From Microbacterium halotolerans (GTDB taxonomy: Bacteria > Actinomycetota > Actinomycetes > Actinomycetales > Microbacteriaceae), in the NCBI RefSeq assembly GCF_003569805.1, contig NZ_KZ984051.1, forward strand, positions 1,219,606 to 1,283,605: 64,000 nucleotides of DNA. The letters run 5' to 3'. Of the stretch, positions 47,696 to 56,497 are shown in pieces. How positions within the stretch are numbered: position 1 is the stretch's first letter; every line of letters starts with the position of its first letter. The position numbers were made by a program, and so were the translations under genes. The notes under the pieces were generated by a model, which was not told the origin of the DNA, ran no database searches, and saw nothing but the letters and a program-made list of their open reading frames with translations.

Positions 47696-50600
47696 GCAGG
47701 CAGGACCATGGCGGTTCGACCGTCGAGAGAGTACCGCGCCGATCATCGGCGTCGTTCGTCGTTGCGGTGCTGATCACGGCGTTGGTCAGCATTGCAGGCG
47801 TGCTCGGCACCGCGCCACCGGCGTTCGCTGCGGCTGGGGACTATTCGGTGGATCTGACGGGTCCGGCTTCGGCGGATGTGGGCAGCAGCTTCACGTACAC
47901 GGTGGCTCTGGAGGCAGAGGTCACGTCGGGAGACCCGGCGGAGGACGTCGTGCTGACGCTGATGCTGGACCCGCATCTCGATGTGGACGCGGTCGCCACC
48001 GGGGGCACATCGCCGGTCGAGTCGTACGAGTACGATGAGACGACGGGTGAGCTGACGGTGCTGCTGAACGATCTCACGGATGTGCATTCGTCGTTCGCGG
48101 TCTCGGTGACGCAGAAGAACATCAACGACCTGGACCCGACTTCGACCTACACCACGACCGTCACGGGAACCCAGACCCCTTCCGGCGTCGAGCCGACGGA
48201 CTCGCACACGACGGATGTCACGGGAGAGGTGTCGTTCCGCACGGATAAGCGGATGAGCATTCAGCCCGGCACCGGCAACCGTGTCGTGGTGTACCGGTTC
48301 CCGATCATCGGGCACAACAGCGACACCACCGGGTACTTCTCCTCGGCGGCACAGCGGCTGGTCGATGAGCTGGCCCCCGGCGCCGAGGTGCTCGACAGCA
48401 GCGCGGGCCCTGGCGAGTGGACTTTCACGGGTGACGCTTCGACGGGCATCACGGCGACTTTCGAGAACACCGGCACCTTCCGCGTGGGGCAGCTCTCGAA
48501 CGACGTCTGGCTGCGGGTGAGCTATCCCTCGGCGGCTTTCCCCGAGGGCACGCAGCCACCGCTGAACACGGTGTCTCTCTCGGTGCAGGACCAGGCGGGT
48601 GTCTGGTACGACGACATCCACCAGGCCACGGTGCAGCCACAGGAGGTGAATGACGGCGCGCCGGTGCCGATGACGGCGGTGGAGAAGGACATGCCGGGAG
48701 CCGCGACCAACGGCAGCCGGTTCGATACGACAGTGTCTGGGTACTACGCCGATGGCGGCCAGGATGTGGACGCGGAGTCGATCGTGCTGGAGGACGTCGC
48801 CTCCTACGCCGACAACGCGGCATACTTCGACGGCGCGGCTGCGCGGGAGCTGCGCTTCAACTCGAACACGATCCTGCAGGCGGCCGACTTGCCGCTCACG
48901 TTGGAGGTGCAGTTCGACGGCGGGGCATGGCAGGTCGCTGACAGCACCCGAACCACGGGGCAGGGGCAGTACCGGGTCGGCTTCGTGGCGGACGGTTCCA
49001 CCAGCGGGGTCGGCGGCACGCACGCCTCCGTGAACTTCCTATCAGGGGCTGTGCTGACCGGGTGGCGGCTGACGGTGTCGCCGGATGCGGCGACGACCGT
49101 GCCCACCGGCAGCCGCGTGAACGCGACCCTTCTGGCGTATGCGAGCTACACCGGTGATCCGGGTGGATCGATCGACGTGTCCAACACCGCGACGATGACG
49201 GCTGAGGTCGAGGGCGGCCCCACTCTCAGCAGTGAGGCGGACGCGGATCTGACGATCCACGATGCCGTGGCCGTGCGCACCGTGATCGATGCACCGTCGA
49301 CGCTGGTGGTGGGCGAGCCTGCTGAATACCAGGTGTGCGCGGCGAACAATGACCAGGTCAGGGACTATCAGGATGTCGTGATGAACGTCGTCCTGCCCGA
49401 GGGCATCGTCTATGACTCCGAGGTGGGCGTGTCCGTCGCGGAGGGCGGCGCGAACTCGGTTCCGCCGGTCGAGGTCGGCGACGGTCTTGCGGTGGAGCAG
49501 ACGGTGATGGCCGATGGGCGACGCCTGGTGACGTTCACGTTCGATGAGGTTCCGCCGCATCAGTCGTGGCGTCAGCCGCAGCACTCGGGCACGGCCGCGT
49601 GGTGCTACACGCTGCCTGTGGACGTGTCCCTGGGGGCGTACATCGATGCGGAGAACGAGTCGATCGAAGCCGAGTCCTGGGTGCACATCGACGACCCGCA
49701 GTTCGACGGCGTGAGGTACAACGAGCCGGGCGGATCGCCGACCGTCGCGGATGACATCCACGATCTCGATGCAGGTTCGGAGCGGATCGTCTTCCACTCC
49801 GATTCCTCCACCGTGATCACGGGTGGCGGAATGTCCGTGGAGAAGACTGCCAGCCCGGACGGCGTGGGCTGGGCGACGGATCAGACTGCGGCAGAAGACG
49901 GTTCGGCGTTCTGGCGGATCCAGACGGTGAACACGCTGCCTGCGGAGGTGACGAACGTCACAGTGTTCGACCACCTGCCAGAGGCCGGTGACGCGAACGG
50001 TTCTGATCTGGGCACGGTGCTCACCGGACCGGTGCAGGGGCCCGATGGAGTGACGATCGAGTACTCGTCTGACGCGACCTCGGCCACGGACGGCACGTGG
50101 GACACAGCGTGGGAGGGGGCCACGTCATGGCGTGCGTCGGAGGACCTCGCGGCGGTCGGTGACACGAGCGAGTTCCTTGTCCCCGTCCAGCTCGATCAGG
50201 GGCTCGCGGCCGAACAGGCCGTCAACCAGGCGGTCGTGCTGTACGAATACAACAGCCAGCAGGCAGAAGCCGACACCAACGAGTCGACGTTGAGCCCGCT
50301 CCCTGTTCCTGAGATCAAAGCGGCCAAGTCGGTCGATCCGGAATCGGGATCGGCCGTGTTGGCAGGGCAGGACGTGATCTATGAGCTGACGTTCTCCAAC
50401 TCGGGGAACGTCGAAGGGCCGGTCGACTACACCGATGACCTGTCCGGCGTCCTCGACGACGCCGCTCTCGTCGGTGACCCAGAGGTGCCCGATCCGGCGC
50501 TCTCGGTCGTCATCGACAGTGAGATCATCGCCGTGACCGGGTCGCTGGACGTCGAACAGGAGGTCACCGTGACGTACACGGTGACGGTGGGCGAGGACTT

Positions 50601-50946
50601 CGCGCGCGGCGACGACCTGCTGGAGAACTTGCTCGCGCCGACCAGCGTGGACGACCCGCAGTGCGGGGACGAGGGGGTGGAGTGCACGTCGAATCCCGTG
50701 CGGGATCAGCCGACGGAGCCGACACCCGAGGAACCCTCGGACCCGGCTCCGGAAGAGGAGCCGACACCTGAGGAGCCCTCGAACCCGGCACCGGAGGAGC
50801 CCGACAACGGCGACGAACTCGCCGTGACCGGAAGCACGATCGCCGGAACGGCTGCTGCGGCCGGCATGCTCGCACTGCTGGTCGGGGCCGGGATCACCCT
50901 CGCCGCTCGCCGGCGCACGGAGGTGCAAGAGGCCACCCGCCCCTGA
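47692..50946 (+). CDS. Large LAXTG wall-anchored protein D with DUF11-like domains
   Basis: 1,084 residues from the GTG reading VSRQDHGG, with AGGAGG five bases upstream; the frame is open to 47584 but without protein-like sequence. Signal peptide with probable cleavage after PAFA (residue 46). Several beta-rich domains follow: DUF11-like segments near residues 48-160 (DYSVDLTGPASADVGSS), 520-700 and 710-985, the last including EKTASPDGVGWATD and IKAAKSVDPESGSA. A Pro/Glu repeat stalk (PTPEEPSDPAPEEEP) that could span the wall precedes LAVTG, a membrane segment and RRRTEVQEATRP. Same anchor logic as proteins A-C. Probably a shorter adhesin of the same set. Confidence 0.9.
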   Translation: MSRQDHGGSTVERVPRRSSASFVVAVLITALVSIAGVLGTAPPAFAAAGDYSVDLTGPASADVGSSFTYTVALEAEVTSGDPAEDVVLTLMLDPHLDVDAVATGGTSPVESYEYDETTGELTVLLNDLTDVHSSFAVSVTQKNINDLDPTSTYTTTVTGTQTPSGVEPTDSHTTDVTGEVSFRTDKRMSIQPGTGNRVVVYRFPIIGHNSDTTGYFSSAAQRLVDELAPGAEVLDSSAGPGEWTFTGDASTGITATFENTGTFRVGQLSNDVWLRVSYPSAAFPEGTQPPLNTVSLSVQDQAGVWYDDIHQATVQPQEVNDGAPVPMTAVEKDMPGAATNGSRFDTTVSGYYADGGQDVDAESIVLEDVASYADNAAYFDGAAARELRFNSNTILQAADLPLTLEVQFDGGAWQVADSTRTTGQGQYRVGFVADGSTSGVGGTHASVNFLSGAVLTGWRLTVSPDAATTVPTGSRVNATLLAYASYTGDPGGSIDVSNTATMTAEVEGGPTLSSEADADLTIHDAVAVRTVIDAPSTLVVGEPAEYQVCAANNDQVRDYQDVVMNVVLPEGIVYDSEVGVSVAEGGANSVPPVEVGDGLAVEQTVMADGRRLVTFTFDEVPPHQSWRQPQHSGTAAWCYTLPVDVSLGAYIDAENESIEAESWVHIDDPQFDGVRYNEPGGSPTVADDIHDLDAGSERIVFHSDSSTVITGGGMSVEKTASPDGVGWATDQTAAEDGSAFWRIQTVNTLPAEVTNVTVFDHLPEAGDANGSDLGTVLTGPVQGPDGVTIEYSSDATSATDGTWDTAWEGATSWRASEDLAAVGDTSEFLVPVQLDQGLAAEQAVNQAVVLYEYNSQQAEADTNESTLSPLPVPEIKAAKSVDPESGSAVLAGQDVIYELTFSNSGNVEGPVDYTDDLSGVLDDAALVGDPEVPDPALSVVIDSEIIAVTGSLDVEQEVTVTYTVTVGEDFARGDDLLENLLAPTSVDDPQCGDEGVECTSNPVRDQPTEPTPEEPSDPAPEEEPTPEEPSNPAPEEPDNGDELAVTGSTIAGTAAAAGMLALLVGAGITLAARRRTEVQEATRP

Positions 50947-50964
50947 CTCCTCCTCGCAGAACCG

Positions 50965-51015
50965 CTCGGGGCCCGATCGTCGAAGGTCCCCCAGCCCTCG
51001 TGATCGGGCCCCGAG
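50965..51015 (+). terminator. 14-bp long-loop hairpin after surface protein D
   Basis: CTCGGGGCCCGATC (50965-50978) and its exact complement (51002-51015), loop of 23 bases. First of two tandem hairpins. Confidence 0.6.
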
Positions 51016-51038
51016 CTAAGGAAATGAACGCGACCGAC

Positions 51039-51085
51039 AGTGGGCGCCTGCTCGATGCGAAAGCCTCATCGAGCAGGCGCCCACT
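51039..51085 (+). terminator. Perfect 19-bp hairpin after surface protein D
   Basis: AGTGGGCGCCTGCTCGATG (51039-51057), nine-base loop, exact complement (51067-51085). Second of two tandem hairpins; probably a strong transcription barrier between gene D and the LuxR gene. Confidence 0.75.
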
Positions 51086-51580
51086 GGTATCTCTTCCGAG
51101 TGCGGCACTCAGGTCATTCGGATCTACGAGCATCCTTCTCGTCCGCTGCCGCCATGAAGAACAGTCGGCGGAGAAGCCAATGAGTCGGCAGATTCACCGA
51201 CCTGGCCTCGGCGACGCCGACGTTGGGCCTCTGCCCCGCTGGGCTCCCTGAGCCGTTCACGTATCTCCTCACCTTCTCACCGTGTTCTGCGACGCATCCG
51301 AATCGATGCGGTCAACGGCCGAGAAGATCCGCGACGAACACCTGAAGGCCAGTATCTCGTTGGTGCTGAGAGCGGAGAGAGTGGCGATGTGAAACTACTC
51401 CTCGGGGCGGACGAGGTGCCTGTGCGCATCTCCTTCTGACGGCAGCGACAGCATTCCGTCTTGGCGCAGGGAAACCAGATGCGGGACGTCAGAATTCCCG
51501 TATCCTTGGAGCGGGAGCCCGGACTCCCCGGGTATCTCGGCAAGACGATGTCGTCGCGCACGGGCGGGGAGGTGAAGGAC

Positions 51581-54055
51581 ATGACAGCGCAGGGCCAGCG
51601 CAGCCAACCTGTCGCGTTGTCAGGTGAGGCACGGCTCGTCGTGATCAGGGCGGAATCCGGACGAGGCAAGACGGCTCTGCTGCGTGAGTGGACGTCCACC
51701 CTCACGTCCGACGCCGTGGTGTGGCCGGTAGCCGTGCCTGCGCCTCGCACAGCGACGAGCCTCTGGATGCGCGCGATCACGCAGCTGCACGCGCAGGCGC
51801 TGATCTCAGACGAAATGCTGTTCCGAACGACGGCAGAAGCCAGCGCGTCGGCTGCGGCCGTGCGTGATGCGCTGTGCGAGGTGCTGGCATCGCTCCCGTA
51901 CGATTTCGTGATCGTCATCGACGGTGTCGATACGGTCGCGACTCCCGCCGTCTACGGGCAGGTGCTTGCAGACGTCTCGCACATGCTCCGGCGCGTTCGC
52001 ACGCTCCGCGTCGTCGTTGCGGAGTCGGTCCAGACGGCCATCGACGACCTTGACGCTGCGCACGTGGAGCGCGCAGACGTCGCACCCGAGGAACTCGCGA
52101 CCTGGGCGGAGAGCGCAGCAATCGGGTCTGAACGAAGCCCCCCGGCTCGCAGCAGGCAGACGCAGCGCGGTGATAAGGATCTCCGCGACGTGATCACGGA
52201 CCCCGCGGTGCTGGCCGACGTGTGCATGATGGCGCTGCCGCCCCATGTCGACGGGCAGCTCGCCGCGATGCTCACGGCGTCGTCGCGTGCCGCCGACCTG
52301 CTCGATCGCCTTGTCGACGCCGGCCTCGGAACATGGGTGAGTGACGCTCTTGGAAGCAGACGGTTCGAGTTCCGCGGAGGGCCGCGCGCTCAGGCACTGG
52401 ACATGCTGCGCCGACGATGGCCCACAGCACGCGGCCGTGCGTGCCGCACGCTTGCGCGCTGGTATATGAGACACGGCCAGGACGAGCTGGCGCTCGAGTA
52501 CGCGATCGACAGCGAGGACGTCGAGCTGATCGAACGCATCGCACTGCGCGTGTTTCCCTTTTCGGCGATGCTGGCGGAGGAGACCCTGGCCCGTGTCGCC
52601 GCGCTGGGGCCCGATCGCATTCGCGACAGCCCGTTGCTGTCCGTCTGGATGGGGACGTCCGTCGAACTGTCGCCGCGTTCGGGGCTGGACGGACGAGAGC
52701 TCTTCGCCAACGCGATCGAAGCCGCGAAGCGACCGCCTGAGGGTGCGAGCGACACCGAGCGGCTGATCGCGCTGGGGATCGAGGGCTACGCACTTCGAAG
52801 AACGGGGGACGGAGCCCGTGCGCGCGTCGCTGCGATCCGCTTCTCCGAGCAGGCCGCGGTTCTCGTGGAGTCAGGGGGCTTCGACGAAGCGCTCGACCAG
52901 GCCTTCGCGAACTTCGGATACCAGGTGGGGGTGACGCTGATCTACAGTGAGGAGTGGAGGAGAGCGAGGCAGCACCTCAACCTGATCGAGCGCTTCTGCA
53001 GCGCGCGGCGGATCGCCTACCGCCGGAACTCCGCGCTGGCCGCACTGTCGTATCTCGAGGCGTATGCGGGCGACAACCGTGAGTCGACGGCGCTGGCGCA
53101 GCGCATCCGTGACGAAGACTGGCCGCGCGTCTGGCGCGGAGGGAACATCAGAACCTACTATCTGCTCTCGCAGATCGTCCGCGAAGCCACCCGCGGACAT
53201 GTTCGCGGACTGCGGCAGGCCGTCGCCGAGTTCCGGACGACGGCTCCGGTCACGGAGCACTGGGACATCTGCCTGCTCGGCGAGATCCTGCTCGACCTGG
53301 CCGAAGGAGATCCCTCCGCTGCACGCGCGCGATTCGAGTCCGTCGTGGGGGAGAGGCTGAGCGGCGACACGCACCCGGGGATCGTGAAGCGCGTCGCGCT
53401 CGTGCAGCGGATTCTCCGGCTGGCAGGCGAGCAGACCCACGCTCTGGCGGCGCCCTCGGACGAGAACCCACAGGATCCGCTGCAGCTCGCGTTGGACGCA
53501 GCACGGGACCTGGACGGACAGCGCATCGAAGAGGCCGCCGGAAAGCTGGGCCGCGCGGTCAGCCGAGCCAGGGCGCCGCTCGAACAGCACGTGGTCTTCG
53601 CCGTCCTCGCGAGGCTCGGCGTGCACCGGTCCGATGCCGAAAGCGTTCGAGACGCAGCGAGCCGACTCCAGCTGCTGCAGCGTTCCCACCAACTGAGGAT
53701 CGCCTTTGCGCTCATCTCGGAAGACGAACGCGAGCGGATCCTGGCCGTCGCTGACAATCCATCATCGCTGCGGTCGGGATTCGCGTTGTCTCCGCCCTTG
53801 CCGGCACAGTGGCGGCCTCGTGCACCGACTGCCCTCACTCCCATGCAGCTGACGGTGCTGAGGACGCTTGCGGAGCTGGGTGACCGCCGTGAGGTGGCGC
53901 GCTCGCTGTATCTGTCACCCGGCACCGTGAAGGCGCATCTGCGTGCGATCTACCGGAAGCTCGATGCTCACAGTCAGGACGATGCGATTCTCAAGGCCTC
54001 GGCTCGGGGCCTTCTGCTCGTCGGTGACACGACGGGACGGAACCCGAGAGTCTGA
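51581..54055 (+). CDS. Large LuxR-family (MalT-like) ATP-dependent regulator
   Basis: 824 residues if started at the ATG reading MTAQGQRSQP, which has the exact anti-Shine-Dalgarno complement GGAGGTGA five bases upstream; in-frame starts at 51461 (TTG) and 51479 (ATG, AGGGA) would add 34-40 residues. The N-terminal P-loop is RAESGRGKTALLREW and the Walker B-like segment is YDFVIVIDGVD. A helical TPR-like middle (about 300-730) is followed by the LuxR helix-turn-helix near residues 755-810 (LTPMQLTVLRTLAELG; VARSLYLSPGTVKAHLRAIYRKL). This is the LAL/MalT plan: ATP and an unknown signal control DNA binding. It ends 39 bases from the convergent symporter gene. Confidence 0.88.
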   Translation: MTAQGQRSQPVALSGEARLVVIRAESGRGKTALLREWTSTLTSDAVVWPVAVPAPRTATSLWMRAITQLHAQALISDEMLFRTTAEASASAAAVRDALCEVLASLPYDFVIVIDGVDTVATPAVYGQVLADVSHMLRRVRTLRVVVAESVQTAIDDLDAAHVERADVAPEELATWAESAAIGSERSPPARSRQTQRGDKDLRDVITDPAVLADVCMMALPPHVDGQLAAMLTASSRAADLLDRLVDAGLGTWVSDALGSRRFEFRGGPRAQALDMLRRRWPTARGRACRTLARWYMRHGQDELALEYAIDSEDVELIERIALRVFPFSAMLAEETLARVAALGPDRIRDSPLLSVWMGTSVELSPRSGLDGRELFANAIEAAKRPPEGASDTERLIALGIEGYALRRTGDGARARVAAIRFSEQAAVLVESGGFDEALDQAFANFGYQVGVTLIYSEEWRRARQHLNLIERFCSARRIAYRRNSALAALSYLEAYAGDNRESTALAQRIRDEDWPRVWRGGNIRTYYLLSQIVREATRGHVRGLRQAVAEFRTTAPVTEHWDICLLGEILLDLAEGDPSAARARFESVVGERLSGDTHPGIVKRVALVQRILRLAGEQTHALAAPSDENPQDPLQLALDAARDLDGQRIEEAAGKLGRAVSRARAPLEQHVVFAVLARLGVHRSDAESVRDAASRLQLLQRSHQLRIAFALISEDERERILAVADNPSSLRSGFALSPPLPAQWRPRAPTALTPMQLTVLRTLAELGDRREVARSLYLSPGTVKAHLRAIYRKLDAHSQDDAILKASARGLLLVGDTTGRNPRV

Positions 54056-54094
54056 AGCGTCTGGGACGTGCGCCTGCGCGCGGCTCGGCGGACG

Positions 54095-55573
54095 CTACGG
54101 GAGCTTCGCATCCCTGCCGGCCTTCTCCGTCCGGCGCCACTCCTGCCATCCGGGGTCATCCGCCATGAACGTCTCGATCTCAGCCTGCGTGGCGGTGAGC
54201 TTCGGGTCATGACGCAGGTAGGCCCGGGTCTCCCTGGCGACCAACCCGGAGAGCACCAGCAGCCCGATCAGGTTCGGCAGCGCCATCAGGCCGTTCATCA
54301 CGTCGGAGAACGCCCACACGACGCCGAGCTCGGTGGTGCAGCCCACGAACACGACGAGCGCGAACAGTACGCGGAACGGCATCACAGAGCGGCGGCCGAG
54401 CAGTTTCTCCACCGCGCGCTCGCCGTAGTACGACCAGCCCAGGATCGTGGAGAACGCGAACAGTACGAGGCCGATCGTGACGATCCAGTGGCCCCATTCG
54501 CCCGGCAGGCCCTGGGTGAACGCCTCGCCGGTCATCAGCGAGGCGTCGAGCTGCTCGCCGTCGGAGCCGGTGAAGGAGTACGCGCCGGTCGTGACGATCA
54601 CCAGGCCCGTCATCGTCACGACGATGATCGTGTCGATGAAGGTCTGCGTCATCGACACGAGACCCTGCCGGACGGGGTGGCTGGTGCGGGCGGCGGCGGC
54701 CGCGATGGCCGCGGACCCCATGCCCGACTCGTTCGAGAAGATCCCGCGCGCGACGCCGAACTGGATCGCGATGATGATGACCGATCCCGCGAAGCCGCCG
54801 GCTGCGGCGCTGCCGGTGAACGCGTCGTGGAAGATCATGCCGAGCGCCGCGGGGATGTCGCCGACGTTGACGAGCAGGATGTAGAGGGCGGCGACGACGT
54901 AGAGCACGATCATGATCGGGACGAGACCGGCTGTGACCCGGCCGATCGACTTGATCCCGCCGACGAGCACGATCAGCGCGACCACCGTCAGCACGATTCC
55001 GGTCACCCAGGTGGGAACCGAGAAGCTGCGCTCGAGGTTGGCCGACACCGAGTTGCCCTGAGTGAGGTTTCCGATGCCGAAGCAGGCGAAGATCGTGAAC
55101 AGCGTGAAGGCGACGGCCAGGGTCTTTCCGAACCAGTTCCGGATGCCGCGCTCGAGGTACTGCTGCGGACCGCCGTTGCGCTCACCGGCGGAATCGGTGG
55201 TGCGGAAGCGTACGCCGAGGAACGCTTCGGAGTACTTCGACGCCATGCCGAGCAGCCCGGTGATCCACATCCAGAACAGTGCGCCCGGCCCGCCGATGGC
55301 GAGTGCTGTGGCGACGCCGACGACGTTGCCGGTGCCGACCGTCGCCGCCAGCGCCGTGGTGAGGGCCTGGAACTGCGAGATGTCGCCCTCTGCGTCAGGG
55401 TCCTTCCTGCGGAAGATGCCGAGTCGCAGAGCCGCGCCGAGGCGGACGAACTGCAGCCCGCCGAGCCGGATGGTCAGATACAGACCGGTTCCGAGGAGCA
55501 GGGGGATGAGCAGCCACGGCCCCCAGATGACTCCGCTGACGGCTTCGAGTGCGGCTTGGATGGTATCGATCAT
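54095..55573 (-). CDS. Amino acid (alanine/glycine):cation symporter, AGCS family
   Basis: 492 residues from the ATG reading MIDTIQAALEAVSG, preceded by GGGGAA; the frame is open upstream to 56005 but overlaps mtnN there and is not coding. About ten to eleven membrane segments. Family signatures include LAATVGTGNVVGVATALAIG, GGPQQYLERG, GIFSNESGMGSAAIAAAAA and the substrate-site segment SFTGSDGEQLD. Members import alanine or glycine with Na+ or H+. Divergent from mtnN, with a 220-base control region between them. Confidence 0.93.
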   Translation of the reverse strand: MIDTIQAALEAVSGVIWGPWLLIPLLLGTGLYLTIRLGGLQFVRLGAALRLGIFRRKDPDAEGDISQFQALTTALAATVGTGNVVGVATALAIGGPGALFWMWITGLLGMASKYSEAFLGVRFRTTDSAGERNGGPQQYLERGIRNWFGKTLAVAFTLFTIFACFGIGNLTQGNSVSANLERSFSVPTWVTGIVLTVVALIVLVGGIKSIGRVTAGLVPIMIVLYVVAALYILLVNVGDIPAALGMIFHDAFTGSAAAGGFAGSVIIIAIQFGVARGIFSNESGMGSAAIAAAAARTSHPVRQGLVSMTQTFIDTIIVVTMTGLVIVTTGAYSFTGSDGEQLDASLMTGEAFTQGLPGEWGHWIVTIGLVLFAFSTILGWSYYGERAVEKLLGRRSVMPFRVLFALVVFVGCTTELGVVWAFSDVMNGLMALPNLIGLLVLSGLVARETRAYLRHDPKLTATQAEIETFMADDPGWQEWRRTEKAGRDAKLP

Positions 55574-55756
55574 CGTGCGATTCCCCGTCCTGTCGTGCGC
55601 ACGGTCGCCCCACCTCCACCGGCCGCGCTCGATCGGTTTGGGGGAGAGTGTAGCGCCAAGCCACCGAGCGGTGTCGATATCGCCGAGACGCGCCGAAACG
55701 GACCTGATCCCATCGAGGACGTGTGCCTCTCGCGACCATTCCGGAACCGCGCCGCA

Positions 55757-55783
55757 CATCCGGATGGTCGCTTCATCCGGATG
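55757..55783. promoter_or_regulatory. Tandem palindromic operator candidate upstream of mtnN
   Basis: Two identical self-palindromic 10-mers, CATCCGGATG at 55757-55766 and 55774-55783, with 17 bases between their starts. They lie where a -35 and spacer would be for the TAGCCT -10 box (55787-55792) of mtnN. The regulator is unknown. It could also act on the divergent symporter gene. Confidence 0.5.
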
Positions 55784-55786
55784 ACT

Positions 55787-55799
55787 TAGCCTCGTATGG
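55787..55799 (+). promoter_or_regulatory. Candidate -10 box for a leaderless mtnN-truA transcript
   Basis: TAGCCT (55787-55792) is followed six bases later by a GTG (55799). The upstream ATG at 55796 is only three bases from the box, so if this is the -10 the GTG is the more likely start. No Shine-Dalgarno sequence. Confidence 0.45.
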
Positions 55800-56497
55800 T
55801 GACGGCGAACCGCGTATACGTGATCCAGGTGGCGATGGACGAGGAGGCGCAGCCCTTCCTCGAAGCCGCGAGCGAGGCGAGCGAACCTGTGAGGATCGGC
55901 GGGGCCGTGCACCGCGGGCTCGAACTGGGTGGGCGCACGGTCGTGCTCGTCACGAGCGGCATCGGCATGATCAACGCCGCCGGCGCGACCGTCGGGGCGA
56001 TCCACCGCTACGGCGACGACGTCGCGGTCATCGTCTCAGGAAGCTGCGGTGGGCTCGCCGCGGGGGTCTCGGTCGGCGACGTCGTGGTCGGCACCGACAC
56101 GATCAACGTCGAGGCGGATGCCACGGCTTTCGGCTACGTACCTGGCCAGACGCCCGGTATGCCCGCTTCCTATTCTGCTGACGCTGAGATCCGCGCTGCG
56201 CTCGCCGCAGCGACGCTCGACGGCGCCGGCGTGCGCGAAGGTGTGATGGGGGCAGGAGACAAGTTCGCGACCGTCGACATCGCGCGCGAGCTGCGCGAGT
56301 CCTTCCCCGGGCTGCTCACGATCGATATGGAGACGGTCGCCGTCGCGCAGACCGCCCACAACCACGGTGCGGCATTCGCCGTCGCCCGCGCTGTCAGCGA
56401 CCTGTGCGCACCGGACGGCACCGAGTTCGAGACCCACATCGACGATGCCGCCGAGCGCTCCGCGCGGGTCGTGATCTCCGCGCTGGGAGCGCTGTGA
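55796..56497 (+). CDS. 5'-methylthioadenosine/S-adenosylhomocysteine nucleosidase family protein
   Basis: 233 residues from the ATG, or 232 from the adjacent GTG (55799), which fits a leaderless transcript better. The purine nucleoside phosphorylase-like fold is clear: VIQVAMDEEAQPF at the start, TSGIGMINAAGATVGAI, VSGSCGGL, and the ribose/purine site TIDMETVAVAQTAHNHG with AVSDLCAPDG. MTA/SAH nucleosidases remove adenine from methylthioadenosine and S-adenosylhomocysteine, relieving inhibition of methyltransferases. The Glu in AMDEEA and Asp in VSDLC match the catalytic residues. The stop overlaps the truA GTG by four bases. Confidence 0.87.
   Translation: MVTANRVYVIQVAMDEEAQPFLEAASEASEPVRIGGAVHRGLELGGRTVVLVTSGIGMINAAGATVGAIHRYGDDVAVIVSGSCGGLAAGVSVGDVVVGTDTINVEADATAFGYVPGQTPGMPASYSADAEIRAALAAATLDGAGVREGVMGAGDKFATVDIARELRESFPGLLTIDMETVAVAQTAHNHGAAFAVARAVSDLCAPDGTEFETHIDDAAERSARVVISALGAL

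Larger units (their letters stand above)
50947..51580. other. Intergenic region between surface protein D and the LuxR regulator
   Basis: 634 bases. The first 140 hold two strong hairpins. In the remainder the only coding hint is a 28-codon frame at 51306-51392 (MRSTAEKIRDEHL...), without a ribosome binding site. TATCCT (51501-51506) could be a -10 box for the LuxR gene; GGAGGTGA at 51568-51575 is its ribosome binding site. Confidence 0.4.

Noticed and set aside
30243..50946. Interpreting the surface cluster as a sortase-assembled pilus locus
   Set aside because: No pilin-type sortase, no YPKN-like pilin motif and no small repeating subunit gene; each gene also appears to have its own terminator.
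51306..51392. A 28-codon frame (MRSTAEKIRDEHL...) upstream of the LuxR gene
   Set aside because: Its composition looks protein-like, but there is no ribosome binding site or promoter and it is short enough to be chance.
54095..56005. Symporter frame extended upstream to 56005
   Set aside because: The family N-terminus begins at 55573 with a ribosome binding site. The extension overlaps mtnN on the other strand and reads as low-complexity shadow sequence.
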